A DNA stretch of 64,000 nt from the NCBI RefSeq assembly GCF_000385375.1, contig NZ_ARVV01000001.1:558001-622000 (forward strand), read 5' to 3'. The position numbers and the translations under genes are program-made. Source of the stretch: Methyloversatilis discipulorum (GTDB lineage Bacteria; Pseudomonadota; Gammaproteobacteria; Burkholderiales; Rhodocyclaceae). Within the stretch, counting starts at the first letter, position 1; every line of letters begins with the position of its first letter. Below the pieces are notes generated by a model that saw only the letters and a program-made list of their open reading frames with translations, did not search any database and was not told the DNA's origin. Below, piece after piece: positions 20,394-30,944 of this stretch.

Positions 20394-21791
20394 ATGCCTC
20401 ATGCATCCTTCCGTACCACCCTGCTGCTGACCGTGCTGCTGATCGCCGGCGCGCTCGGTGCCGCAGCAGCAAGTGGCTGGATCATGCTGCAGGACTTCGC
20501 CCGCGCCAGCCGTGAGGCCGGCAGCGGCGCATTGAATCTGACGTCGGCGATGCAGCAGATCGACGAACGCTCGCTCGACATGGCGCGCAGCGCACGTCAA
20601 TACGCCGTGCTGCGGGACGACGGTCTGCGTCTCCGCTACGACGAGGCTCAGACCCAGGCGCTGGCCTCGCTGGCGACGATGACCGCGACCTTGCCGCAGA
20701 TCGCGCCGCACGCGGATACGTGGCGCCGCACCGAAGCGCAGTTGCGCGCCGTGTTCGACCTGCCGACCGAGGCCGCCGTCGACGACGCGTTGCCCGATCT
20801 CGCAACTATCAATGATCGTCTCGCCGCTGGCGTGCGCGAGGCCATCGATGGCCGCAACGCGGCGCTGCTCGATACGCTGGAGTCGAGCCGCGACACGCTG
20901 GCGACGCAGGTGCTGGCGGCCATCGCCCTTGCGCTCCTGCTGGCGGTGGCCACCGGCTGGTGGATATTGCGGCCACTGAAGCGCGTGGAGCAGGCGATTG
21001 CGCGCCTCGGCGAAGGACAGTTCTCGACGCCGGTGCAGGTCGGCGGCCCGGCCGATCTGCGCCGGCTCGGCGAGAAGCTCGAATGGCTGCGATTGCGGCT
21101 GGCCGATCTCGAGACCCATCGCAATCGCGTGCTGCGCCACGTGTCGCACGAACTGAAGACGCCGCTCGCGTCGCTGCGCGAGGGCATCGCACTGCTGCAG
21201 GATGGCGTGACAGGCAGGCTCAGCGACGAGCAGATCGAAGTAAGCGGCATACTGGATGCCAATGCACGCGCGCTGCAGGAACGCATCGAACAGCTGATCG
21301 GCTACAACGCGACGCAGTTCGACGCCCGCCACCTCGAACTGAAGCCGACCGCGCTGCGTGCGCTGGCGCGCGAAGTGGCGGCCGACCTCAAGCTGCAGGC
21401 GCAGGCCAAGGACATCCGTCTCGACGTCAGCGGCTACGCGCCGCCGGTGCGCGGCGACGCCGCCAAGCTGCGCATCGCGCTGACCAACCTTCTGGCCAAC
21501 GGCATCGCCTTCAGCCCGCACGGTGGCACGGTGCGGCTCGAACTGAGCAGCGATGGCGGCACCACGCGCATCGACTGCATCGACGAAGGTCCGGGGGTCG
21601 CGCCGGACGAGACCGAACGCATCTTCGAACCCTTCTTCCGCGGCAGCCGCCGCGCACCGCGCCCGGACAAGGGCAATGGCCTCGGACTGGCCATCGTGCG
21701 TGAATTCATCGCCGCGCACGGTGGCCGGGCTCTGGTACTGCCGGCCGAGCGCGGCGCCCACTTCAGGATCGAATTGCCCCATGCCAGCTGA
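20394..21791 (+). CDS. glrK: Sensor histidine kinase, GlrK/QseE-like
   Basis: 465-aa inner-membrane kinase. Membrane helices at about 8-32 and 165-185 bracket a helical periplasmic domain, followed by HAMP (RPLKRVEQAIARLGEG), a HisKA box with phospho-His H252 (RHVSHELKTPLASLREG), then an ATPase domain with N-box (LTNLLANGIAFS), DEGPGV and GNGLGLAIV. The gene order kinase, small lipoprotein, sigma-54 regulator matches glrK-qseG-glrR of enterobacteria, which supports the assignment more than sequence recall alone. It overlaps the next gene by 11 bp. Confidence 0.85.
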   Translation: MPHASFRTTLLLTVLLIAGALGAAAASGWIMLQDFARASREAGSGALNLTSAMQQIDERSLDMARSARQYAVLRDDGLRLRYDEAQTQALASLATMTATLPQIAPHADTWRRTEAQLRAVFDLPTEAAVDDALPDLATINDRLAAGVREAIDGRNAALLDTLESSRDTLATQVLAAIALALLLAVATGWWILRPLKRVEQAIARLGEGQFSTPVQVGGPADLRRLGEKLEWLRLRLADLETHRNRVLRHVSHELKTPLASLREGIALLQDGVTGRLSDEQIEVSGILDANARALQERIEQLIGYNATQFDARHLELKPTALRALAREVAADLKLQAQAKDIRLDVSGYAPPVRGDAAKLRIALTNLLANGIAFSPHGGTVRLELSSDGGTTRIDCIDEGPGVAPDETERIFEPFFRGSRRAPRPDKGNGLGLAIVREFIAAHGGRALVLPAERGAHFRIELPHAS

Positions 21792-22263
21792 CGTCCGTCT
21801 GACCCGTCTGACACCGATCGTGCTTGCGCTGTCGCTCGCCGCCTGTGCCGGCGTGAAGCCCGCACCATCCGCGCCGGTGACGACCGAGGCGCCGCAGCCA
21901 GCGGCGCCTGAAACACAGACCAACGCGGCGGAACGCCAGTTGCAGCAGGCGATGCAGGCGGCGCAGCTGCGCGGCGGCAATCTGACGCGCGCGCGCACCC
22001 TGCTGGAGGCGCTGGTCGCCTCTACCAGCGACGAGGCGCGGGCAGTGCAGCCTTATGCGAAATCGCTGCTCGAACAGGTGACAGAGCGCCAGCGGCTGGA
22101 CGCTGCCAACGTGAAGCTTACGCAGCAACTCGAGCGCAGCAGCCAGCAACTGAAGGACAGTCAGGCGCGGGCGGACGAACTGCAGCGCAAGCTTGACGCG
22201 CTCGCCGACATCGAGCGCAGCCTGCCGCCCGCGCGCATTCCGTCGCGCGGCGTGCCGCGGTGA
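21781..22263 (+). CDS. Small QseG-like lipoprotein of the GlrK/GlrR operon
   Basis: 160-aa lipoprotein. The signal peptide ends in lipobox SLAAC at about residue 21, followed by a Pro/Ala-rich linker, then a helical region and a C-terminal coiled coil (about 105-145). In enterobacteria QseG sits in the outer membrane and controls kinase activity; a similar role is inferred from position only. ATG 21781 was chosen because it gives a proper lipoprotein signal; the open frame extends upstream into glrK. Overlaps of 11 bp with glrK and 4 bp with glrR imply tight co-translation. Confidence 0.75.
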   Translation: MPADVRLTRLTPIVLALSLAACAGVKPAPSAPVTTEAPQPAAPETQTNAAERQLQQAMQAAQLRGGNLTRARTLLEALVASTSDEARAVQPYAKSLLEQVTERQRLDAANVKLTQQLERSSQQLKDSQARADELQRKLDALADIERSLPPARIPSRGVPR

Positions 22264-23636
22264 GGGCGGACGGGCAGCACAAGCTGCTGCTGGTCGACGA
22301 CGACACCGATCTGCTGCGTCTGCTGTCGCTGCGGCTGAAGGCCAGCGGCTATCGAGTCAGCACCGCCGAAACGGCCGAAGCGGCGCTGACTCGGCTGGCG
22401 GTGGAGCGCTTCAGTCTGGTCCTGAGCGACGTGCGCCTGCCGGACCGCGACGGGCTCGCGCTGTTCGACGACATCCGTGCGCAGCACCCGGCACTGCCGG
22501 TCATCCTGCTGACTGCGCACGGCAGCATTCCCGATGCGGTGGAAGCGACCTCGCGCGGCGTCGCCGGTTATCTGACCAAACCTTTCGACAGCGCCTCACT
22601 GCTCGACCGCATCGCGCAGGCGCTGTCGCATGCCGCTCCGGCCGGTGCGGCGACGGCGATCGACGCCGGCTGGCGAGACGGCTTCATCAGCCGCAGTGCG
22701 CGGATGGAATCACTGCTCGACGAGGCGCGGCTGGTCGCCGCCTCCGATGCCAGCGTGCTGATACGCGGTGACAGTGGCACCGGCAAGGAACTGCTGGCGC
22801 GCGCCCTGCACCGCGCCAGCCCGCGCGCGCAGGCGCCTTTCGTCGCCATCAACTGCAGCGCGATACCGGACGCGCTGCTCGAATCCGAGCTGTTCGGTCA
22901 CGAACGTGGCGCCTTCAGCGGCGCGGTCGCCCGTCACACCGGCCTGTTCCGTGCAGCACACGGCGGTACGTTGTTTCTCGACGAGATCGGTGACATGCCG
23001 CCGGCGTTACAGGTGAAGCTGCTGCGCGTGCTGCAGGAGCGGGCGGTTCGGCCGGTCGGCGCGACGCAGGCCGAGCCGGTCGATGTGCGCATCGTGTCGG
23101 CTACCCACTGCGATCTCGATGCGCTGCTCGCGCAAGGGCAGTTCCGTGAAGACCTGTATTACCGCATCAACGTGGTCACGCTGACGCTGCCGCCACTGTC
23201 CGAGCGGCGCGAGGACATTCCGCTGCTGGCCGAGCATTTCCTGCGCACGCTGGCAAAGAAGTACGGCAAGCGCTTGCGCGGCTTCGCGCCCGACGCGCTG
23301 GAGGCGCTGGCGACCGCGCACTGGGCCGGCAATGTGCGGCAATTGCAGAACGTGGTCGAACAGGCGTGCGCGCTGGCCACTACGCCGCTGGTGCCGCGGG
23401 CGCTGGTCGATCGTGCGCTGCGTGTGAGGCCGATGGAAGCGCTGGGCTACGCCGAGGCGAAGCAGCGCTTCGAGCGCAATTACCTGGTACAGCTGCTCAA
23501 GCTCACCGCCGGCAACGTGACCGACGCGGCGCGCATCGCCGGCCGCAACCGCACCGAGTTCTACCGCCTGCTGCAGCGCTACGACCTGAACCCGGGCCTG
23601 TTCCGGGGCGATGTCGCCGAGATGCGACAGGCCTGA
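22260..23636 (+). CDS. glrR: Sigma-54-dependent response regulator, GlrR/QseF-like
   Basis: 458 aa in three parts. The receiver has LLLVDDDTDLL, the acceptor Asp in LVLSDVRLPDRDG, and the Lys in LTKPFD. The AAA+ domain has Walker A GDSGTGKELLA, a sigma-54 contact loop that reads GAFSGA instead of GAFTGA, and Walker B GTLFLDEIGDM. The Fis-type HTH has NVTDAARIAGRNRTEFYRLL. The GTG start overlaps the previous stop. The adjacent sigma-54-like promoter at 23747 is an obvious candidate target. In enterobacteria GlrR drives glmY sRNA and rpoE; neither is here. Confidence 0.88.
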   Translation: MRADGQHKLLLVDDDTDLLRLLSLRLKASGYRVSTAETAEAALTRLAVERFSLVLSDVRLPDRDGLALFDDIRAQHPALPVILLTAHGSIPDAVEATSRGVAGYLTKPFDSASLLDRIAQALSHAAPAGAATAIDAGWRDGFISRSARMESLLDEARLVAASDASVLIRGDSGTGKELLARALHRASPRAQAPFVAINCSAIPDALLESELFGHERGAFSGAVARHTGLFRAAHGGTLFLDEIGDMPPALQVKLLRVLQERAVRPVGATQAEPVDVRIVSATHCDLDALLAQGQFREDLYYRINVVTLTLPPLSERREDIPLLAEHFLRTLAKKYGKRLRGFAPDALEALATAHWAGNVRQLQNVVEQACALATTPLVPRALVDRALRVRPMEALGYAEAKQRFERNYLVQLLKLTAGNVTDAARIAGRNRTEFYRLLQRYDLNPGLFRGDVAEMRQA

Positions 23637-23746
23637 CCGGCGCTGCGCAAGGGGCCGCGACCGGGTGCCGTGCGGGCGTCGCCGCAGCCCGACGCGCAGT
23701 GTGTGCTGCACGTCCCAAGTATCTGAATTCAAAAGCAGGCGAGGTG

Positions 23747-23762
23747 TGGCATGGCGTGTGCT
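23747..23762 (+). promoter_or_regulatory. Putative sigma-54 (-24/-12) promoter of the BON-domain gene
   Basis: TGGCAT-N5-GTGCT places the invariant GG at 23748-23749 and GC at 23760-23761, the 12-bp phase required by sigma-54, with 14 of 16 positions fitting TGGCAC-N5-TTGCW. It lies 58 bp before the BON gene and about 110 bp after glrR. An inverted repeat GCGTCG-N8-CGACGC at 23676-23695, about 50 bp upstream, could be an activator site. Confidence 0.6.
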
Positions 23763-23819
23763 GAGGCGGGCACTCCCGCCGGCCGGAGTACGCCGCTACA
23801 ACAGATACGGAGGCAGACC

Positions 23820-24164
23820 ATGATCACCCGCCAGTCCATTGCGACCCTGCTCACCACGACAGCGATCGCCTACTCGATCTGCTCTCCCGCTCAGGCGGCC
23901 AGTCTGGTCGCCGCCACGCAGGCGACGTCGCGCGATCCGGTCGCCGATGATCGCGACCGTGGCCTGCAGGAGGCGATCAAGGGCGCGCTCGGCGCCGACG
24001 AGGCCCTGAGCGGCTGCTATGTCGCGGTGAGCGCCCGCGATGGACGCGTGACCTTGAGCGGGGTCGTGCGCGACGCGTCGCAACTGGCGCGCGCGCTGCA
24101 GACGGCGATGGCGGTACCCGGCGTGCGCGCTGTCGACAACGCGCTGGAAGTGGCCGGGCGCTGA
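23820..24164 (+). CDS. Exported BON-domain protein (OsmY-like)
   Basis: 114 aa. The signal peptide runs through residues 1-27 (ending AQAA). A single BON domain follows (LQEAIKGALGADEALSGC; VAVSARDGRVTLSGVVRDA; VPGVRAVDNALEV), the phospholipid-binding fold of OsmY/DolP-type periplasmic proteins. ATG 23820 has GGAGG 6 bp upstream; an earlier in-frame ATG at 23751 falls inside the sigma-54-like promoter and is discounted. Position and promoter suggest it belongs to the GlrR regulon, giving an envelope-stress role by inference. Confidence 0.82.
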   Translation: MITRQSIATLLTTTAIAYSICSPAQAASLVAATQATSRDPVADDRDRGLQEAIKGALGADEALSGCYVAVSARDGRVTLSGVVRDASQLARALQTAMAVPGVRAVDNALEVAGR

Positions 24165-24184
24165 GTACGCTCCGGCGCGCCGGT

Positions 24185-24955
24185 TCAGGGCGCCTTGTAG
24201 TGCGCCTGCGTCATCAGGTCGACGCCGCAGGGCAGATTCTCTATCCAGTCGACGAAGCGCTTCACCATCGCCTTGCCCTCGAAGCGGGCGCCGTGCTGCG
24301 GCACGATCATGTCGATGTCGAGCCCGCGCACCATGCTGGCCCAGTAGCGGCAGATCTTGTTCGACACCATGTAGCGGCGGTGGAAGCCGAACATGTGCGG
24401 AATGTGCGCGTCAAAATCGCTGACCGGCGGCAGCGCTTCGCTGTGACCGATCATCGAGGCGCCCATGTCGCCGGAGAACAGGATTTTCGACACCGGGTCG
24501 TAGAACTGGAAATTGCCTTCCGAGTGCATGAAGTGTGCCGGCAGCGCCAGCATTTCCATGCCGCCGAGCGGAATGCGCATGCCTTCGTCGGGGATCGGAA
24601 TGATGCGCGCCGTGTAGTCGCGACCTGTCGTGAAATGCGGCAGGAAGCGCGCCCACAGCTTCGAAATCATCACCTTGCACGAGGTGCTGACCATCCATTT
24701 GTTCATCGACGCAATGATGTCCGGGTCGGCGTGCGAGGCGAGGATGAGATCGAGGTCTTTGGACGGGAAATAGCGCTGCATCGCCATCATCAACCCGGTG
24801 TAGGTCATGTTGCCGCCGGGGTCGATCAATGCGCCGTGTTCGCCATCAACCACCAGGAACTGGTTGCACTGCACTGCGTGGTCGGCGCCTTCGTCGACCA
24901 GATCGTAGAAGGCCAGGCAGACGTGCTTGCCGTTGTTGAACAGTTCGACTGCCAT
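24185..24955 (-). CDS. ODP/FprA-like metallo-beta-lactamase-fold protein
   Basis: 256-aa stand-alone beta-lactamase-fold protein resembling the diiron domain of flavodiiron proteins. The metal-ligand series is recognisable: H-x-D-x-D in LASHADPDIIAS, His in HFMHSEGNFQFYD, Asp in LFSGDMGAS and His in VPQHGARF. There is no flavodoxin domain, so it fits the ODP type of oxygen-binding diiron protein rather than an NO or O2 reductase. It is convergent with the BON gene (20-bp gap) and unlinked to chemotaxis genes here, so its partner is unknown. Confidence 0.85.
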   Translation of the reverse strand: MAVELFNNGKHVCLAFYDLVDEGADHAVQCNQFLVVDGEHGALIDPGGNMTYTGLMMAMQRYFPSKDLDLILASHADPDIIASMNKWMVSTSCKVMISKLWARFLPHFTTGRDYTARIIPIPDEGMRIPLGGMEMLALPAHFMHSEGNFQFYDPVSKILFSGDMGASMIGHSEALPPVSDFDAHIPHMFGFHRRYMVSNKICRYWASMVRGLDIDMIVPQHGARFEGKAMVKRFVDWIENLPCGVDLMTQAHYKAP

Positions 24956-25083
24956 TGCCCATCACCCCTTGCCGAAATGCCGACTGATTACGAAGGCGAC
25001 AGTGTGCCGCAAATCGGCGGGCTTTTAGCCGCCGGCAGCGGGGGGCTTGATGACGATCAATGGGCGGGCGCCCGGAGCGAGGG

Positions 25084-25108
25084 GCCCCAGCCGTGTGCGG
25101 GCTGGGGC
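25084..25108 (-). terminator. Stem-loop downstream of tRNA-Ile
   Basis: A 9-bp GC-rich stem (25084-25092 with 25100-25108) and 7-nt loop lie 8 bp beyond the tRNA 3' end on the minus strand. There is no U-tract, so termination strength is uncertain. Confidence 0.5.
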
Positions 25109-25116
25109 GGGCGATC

Positions 25117-25195
<79 letters not shown>

Positions 25196-25271
25196 GGAAG
25201 GGAGCGGTACTATAGCAAAGGGGCGCCGTATCGGGGCCTGCGGAGCGGGTTTCGGAGGAGGGTGGCGGGCG

Positions 25272-26432
25272 ATGTGGCCGGATTTCGAGGGTGGGTCGAT
25301 CGCCGACCTGATGCAGGATGTGGTGCGCGCATGTGGCGGCAAGAGCGCCGGTACGGGCTTGCGCGATGTCGACGCGTCAGCCTGGCGTGGCGCGCGCAGC
25401 GTCGTGTTGCTGGTGCTCGACGGCGTCGGCATGAAGCAGCTCGAACTGCTGCCCGAGGATGGTTTCCTGCGCCATCACTGCATGGCGACGCTGACCTCGG
25501 TGTTCCCATCGACCACCGCAGCGGCCATCACCACCTTCATGACAGCCCGGCCGCCGGCAGTGCATGGGCTGACCGGCTGGCACCTGCGTTGTACCGAACC
25601 GGGACTGGATGGCCGCGTGCTCGCCATCCTGCCGGTCACGCTGCGCGGCGATGGCGATCTGCCCTGGTCGCAGGAGGAGGTGCTGGCGAGGGTGTGCCGG
25701 GCGCCGTCCGTGTTCGCGTCGCTGCCCGGCCCGTCACGGGTGATCTCGCCCGCCGACATTGCGCACTCGCCGTTCAACACGCTGCACAGTGCAGGCGCGG
25801 AGGTCGTCGGCTATGCCGGGCTTGAGGGCATGCTCGCCGCGCTGACCGAGGCGCTGCGCGCACCGTCACCGCCGGCTTACGTCTATGCCTACTGGCCGGA
25901 CTTCGATCATTGCGCTCATGTGCGCGGCTGTGCGTCGGACAGCGCGCGCGAACTGCTGCGCGCGGCAGACGCTGCGCTGACTGCCTGGGCCGGGACGATG
26001 GCGGGCTGCGACGCGCAGTTGCTGGTGACGTCCGACCACGGCTTCATCGATGCACCTGCGGAGCGCCTGATCGAACTCGAGCAGCTGCCGTCGCTGGCCG
26101 ACTGTCTCGCCGGTCCGTTGTCGGGTGAGCGGCGCGCCGTGTTCTGTCACCTGAAACCCGGCCGTGCGCGCGATTTCGAACGCGCGCTGCAGGCACTGGA
26201 CAGCGCCTGCATTCCGTGGCGATCGAGCGATCTCGTCGCAGCAGGGCGTTTCGGTCCGGGCGAGCCGCATCCGCGCCTGCTTGAGCGGATTGGTGACTAC
26301 ACGCTGGAAATGAGGGCGGACTGGACCTTGCGCGACACCGTGCCGGGCGAACGTGCGCACCGGCTGATCGGCGTGCACGGGGGCACGAGCGAGGCGGAAA
26401 TGAGGGTACCGCTGGTGGGGAAGATGCTCTGA
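25272..26432 (+). CDS. Alkaline phosphatase-superfamily nucleotide pyrophosphatase/phosphodiesterase-like protein
   Basis: 386-aa protein of the type I phosphodiesterase/nucleotide pyrophosphatase group. Metal and nucleophile regions are recognisable: VVLLVLDGVGMKQLE, the nucleophile-type segment SVFPSTTAAAITTFMTA, WPDFDHCAHV, VTSDHGFID, and a C-terminal GVHGG. No signal peptide is obvious, so it is likely cytoplasmic, and its substrate is unknown. A purine-rich GGAGGAGGG stretch precedes ATG 25272. It stands alone between the tRNA and a bidirectional hairpin. Confidence 0.85.
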   Translation: MWPDFEGGSIADLMQDVVRACGGKSAGTGLRDVDASAWRGARSVVLLVLDGVGMKQLELLPEDGFLRHHCMATLTSVFPSTTAAAITTFMTARPPAVHGLTGWHLRCTEPGLDGRVLAILPVTLRGDGDLPWSQEEVLARVCRAPSVFASLPGPSRVISPADIAHSPFNTLHSAGAEVVGYAGLEGMLAALTEALRAPSPPAYVYAYWPDFDHCAHVRGCASDSARELLRAADAALTAWAGTMAGCDAQLLVTSDHGFIDAPAERLIELEQLPSLADCLAGPLSGERRAVFCHLKPGRARDFERALQALDSACIPWRSSDLVAAGRFGPGEPHPRLLERIGDYTLEMRADWTLRDTVPGERAHRLIGVHGGTSEAEMRVPLVGKML

Positions 26433-26439
26433 AAGACAT

Positions 26440-26463
26440 ACGGGAGCGCGCTCGCGCTCCCGT
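26440..26463. terminator. Bidirectional hairpin between convergent genes
   Basis: A perfect 10-bp stem (26440-26449 with 26454-26463), loop GCTC, lies between the phosphatase stop (26432) and the CBS gene stop (26472). Position and symmetry suit termination from both sides; U-tracts are weak. Confidence 0.7.
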
Positions 26464-26471
26464 CGTGAAGG

Positions 26472-26903
26472 TCAGCTCGCGATATAGCTTTCGAGCTGCT
26501 TGATCAGGAACTGCTGGTACTCGATCGTTTCCTTGACCATGTCACCGATGGACACGACACCGACCAGTGATCCGGCGGCATCCAGCACCGGCAGGTGGCG
26601 GATGCGCTTGTCGCTCATCAGCTGCATCGCCTGATCGACCGTCATCTCCGGCGTCACGTGGATGAGCTTGCTGGTCATGATGTCGCGCACCGGCGTGGTG
26701 GCCGAATCCTTGCCCTGCAACACTACCTTGCGCGCATAGTCGCGCTCGGAAAAGATGCCGGCCAGCGCACCGTTGTCGGTCACCAGCACGGCACCGATGC
26801 CGCGATTGGCCATCACGCGCAGCGCGCTGATGACCGTGTTGTCCGCTTCGACGGTCGCGATCGGACCCTGCTTGCCTTCAATCACCTGAGCGATGGTCTT
26901 CAC
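26472..26903 (-). CDS. CBS-pair domain protein
   Basis: 143 aa, consisting of two CBS motifs (about 8-62 and 75-133; GIFSERDYARKVVL and GVVSIGDMVKETIEY) and a short helical tail. Stand-alone CBS pairs usually bind adenosine nucleotides and report energy state; no partner domain is attached. A GGGAGGCC stretch precedes the ATG on the minus strand. It lies just downstream of rpoD (57-bp gap) and could receive read-through, but a functional link is not evident. Confidence 0.9.
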   Translation of the reverse strand: MKTIAQVIEGKQGPIATVEADNTVISALRVMANRGIGAVLVTDNGALAGIFSERDYARKVVLQGKDSATTPVRDIMTSKLIHVTPEMTVDQAMQLMSDKRIRHLPVLDAAGSLVGVVSIGDMVKETIEYQQFLIKQLESYIAS

Positions 26904-26960
26904 GGTAGGCCTCCCTGTTGTTTTCCGTGACGATGGGGTCGCTCAAGTTTCACACGAAAA

Positions 26961-28982
<2,022 letters not shown>

Positions 28983-29129
28983 GTATATCCTCAGATCTGC
29001 GTGTAACCAGCGGCGAACCTGGCAAGGCAAAACCCTCACCGGATTGCCGTCCGCCTGCGCACAGGACCCCGTCGTACCGGGCCGGCAATGAGCCCGACCT
29101 ATGTAAGCGGTCGACAGGGAAAACCCGTC

Positions 29130-29135
29130 ATTATA
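29130..29135 (-). promoter_or_regulatory. Putative internal -10 box for rpoD
   Basis: On the minus strand GGGTATAATGACGGG gives a perfect TATAAT, about 147 nt before the rpoD start and within the dnaG-rpoD gap. No matching -35 was found at 16-18 bp. It would give rpoD its own promoter, as in other macromolecular synthesis operons. Confidence 0.5.
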
Positions 29136-29163
29136 CCCGTTTTAGGGGTTGGCTTCTCGTCTT

Positions 29164-30933
29164 TCAAGTCCGCGCCTTCTCCCGGAGCAGACGGCCGAGT
29201 TCGGCCTGTTGCTCTGCGGTCAGCGGCGCCTGACGGCCGAGCATCGTCAGATGGTTGATTGCGCGGGAAATTCCCGTTTTCCTCAGATGCTGCAGCGTGT
29301 CGTCGAACATGTGCGGCAGCGCACCCTCGTCCGCCGGGTCGTCGATCGCCGCGGCGACCGCGTCCTCGATCAACGGTCCGTGCGGACCGTCCCTGAAGTA
29401 TTCGACCAGCGCAGCCGTGTTGCCGGCATCGATATCGCCGTGTTCGATGCAATCGGCGATCGCCTGCACGGCACGCAGCCAGGGGTCGTCATCGATGTCT
29501 TCCAGGTGTCCGACCTTGCTGCCGAGCGCGGGGCGCTGCATCAGCATGCACAGAAGCTTGCGCGCCGGCGTCGTCGGTGCGACGCGCGGTGCTGCCGGCG
29601 CCGGCGGCGCGTTGTAGCGACCAGTGCGGCGCGGCATGCGCAAGCCGCAGGCTTCGGCCAACTCCTGCGCCGACAGCCCGACCGCCGGTGCCAGCAGGTG
29701 CAGCAGCTGGGTACGCAGGGCGCCGGCGGGGATCTGTGTCACCAGCGGCTTGGCTTCATTGATGAACTGGGCGCGACCTTCGGCGCTGCGCGTGTCGCAG
29801 CGCGACTGCAGTTCGTGCAGCAGGTATTCGCTGAGTGGCTGCGCCGACAGCGCGAGCTGGCGGAAGCGGTCCGCACCCTGTTCGCGGACGAAGCTGTCCG
29901 GGTCGTGCTCGGTCGGCAGGAAAAGGAAGGAAGCGCTGCGGCCGTCGCTCAGTTCCGACAGCGCCGATTCGAGCCCGCGCCACGCGGCCTTGCGGCCGGC
30001 GCGGTCGCCGTCGAAGCAGAACACGATGCGGTCGGTCTGGCGGAACAGCTTGTGGATGTGGTCAGGGGTGGTCGCCGTGCCCAGTGTGGCCACCGCGTTG
30101 CCGACGCCAAACTGGGCCAGCGCCACCACGTCCATATAGCCCTCGACCACCAGCACGAAGCCGTCGTCGCGGATCGCCGCGCGCGCCTGTGTCAGGCCGT
30201 ACAGTTCGCGGCCTTTCGAGAACAGCGGTGTTTCCGGGGAGTTCAGGTATTTCGGTTCGCCGCGATCGAGCACGCGGCCGCCGAAGCCGATCACATTGTT
30301 CCGCGCATCAAGGATGGGAAACATCACGCGGTCGCGGAAGCGGTCGTAGCGTCGGCCCTTGCTCTGGCCCTCCGACGGCTCGGCGTCGATCACCAGGCCG
30401 CATTCGGCCAGCGCAGCAGCTTCGTAATCGTCGAACGCTTCGCGCAGGCCCTGCCAGTCGTCCGGTGCGTAGCCGATGCCGAAGCGGGCGGCGATCTCGC
30501 CCGACAGGCCGCGGCCCTTCAGGTAGTCGATCGCGCGCGGGCTTTTTTTCAACTGTTGCTTGTAATGCTGGGCGGCGCGCGCCATCACCTCGGTCAGCGA
30601 CGCCGCCTGCTGACGGCGCTGTGCCATTTCCGGCGTGAAGTCTTCGCGCGGAACGGTCATGCCGGCGTTGCGCGCCAGTTCCTCGATGGCGTCCGGATAG
30701 CTCAGCCCGGAGTATTCCATCAGGAAGCCGATGGCGCTGCCGTGCGCGCCGCAGCCGAAGCAGTGATAGAACTGCTTGGCCGGGCTGACCGTGAATGAGG
30801 GTGTCTTCTCGCTGTGGAAGGGGCAGCAGGCCTGATAGTTGGCGCCGGCCTTCTTCAGCGGGACGTAGCGCTCAACCACGTCGACGATGTCGACGCGGTT
30901 GAGCAGTTCCTGGATGAAGGACTGCGGGATCAT
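29164..30933 (-). CDS. dnaG: DNA primase
   Basis: 589-aa primase that makes RNA primers at the replication fork. The N-terminal zinc finger has C37, H40, C58 and C61 (CPFHSEKTPSF...FYHCFGCG). The catalytic core has the TOPRIM motifs VVEGYMDVVALAQFG and FCFDGDRAG, followed by a C-terminal helicase-binding region ending in KEKART-like basic residues. A TTG or other earlier start is not needed, since MIPQSFIQELLNRVDIVDVVE matches the family N-terminus. It is preceded by yqeY with an 11-bp gap. Confidence 0.97.
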   Translation of the reverse strand: MIPQSFIQELLNRVDIVDVVERYVPLKKAGANYQACCPFHSEKTPSFTVSPAKQFYHCFGCGAHGSAIGFLMEYSGLSYPDAIEELARNAGMTVPREDFTPEMAQRRQQAASLTEVMARAAQHYKQQLKKSPRAIDYLKGRGLSGEIAARFGIGYAPDDWQGLREAFDDYEAAALAECGLVIDAEPSEGQSKGRRYDRFRDRVMFPILDARNNVIGFGGRVLDRGEPKYLNSPETPLFSKGRELYGLTQARAAIRDDGFVLVVEGYMDVVALAQFGVGNAVATLGTATTPDHIHKLFRQTDRIVFCFDGDRAGRKAAWRGLESALSELSDGRSASFLFLPTEHDPDSFVREQGADRFRQLALSAQPLSEYLLHELQSRCDTRSAEGRAQFINEAKPLVTQIPAGALRTQLLHLLAPAVGLSAQELAEACGLRMPRRTGRYNAPPAPAAPRVAPTTPARKLLCMLMQRPALGSKVGHLEDIDDDPWLRAVQAIADCIEHGDIDAGNTAALVEYFRDGPHGPLIEDAVAAAIDDPADEGALPHMFDDTLQHLRKTGISRAINHLTMLGRQAPLTAEQQAELGRLLREKART

Positions 30934-30944
30934 CCCGCCGTCGC

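Noticed and set aside
20394..23636. PrsK/PrsR system of the PEP-CTERM pathway
   Set aside because: The kinase has a HAMP with a small periplasmic domain and an intervening lipoprotein gene, which fits GlrK-QseG-GlrR better than PrsK with GAF.
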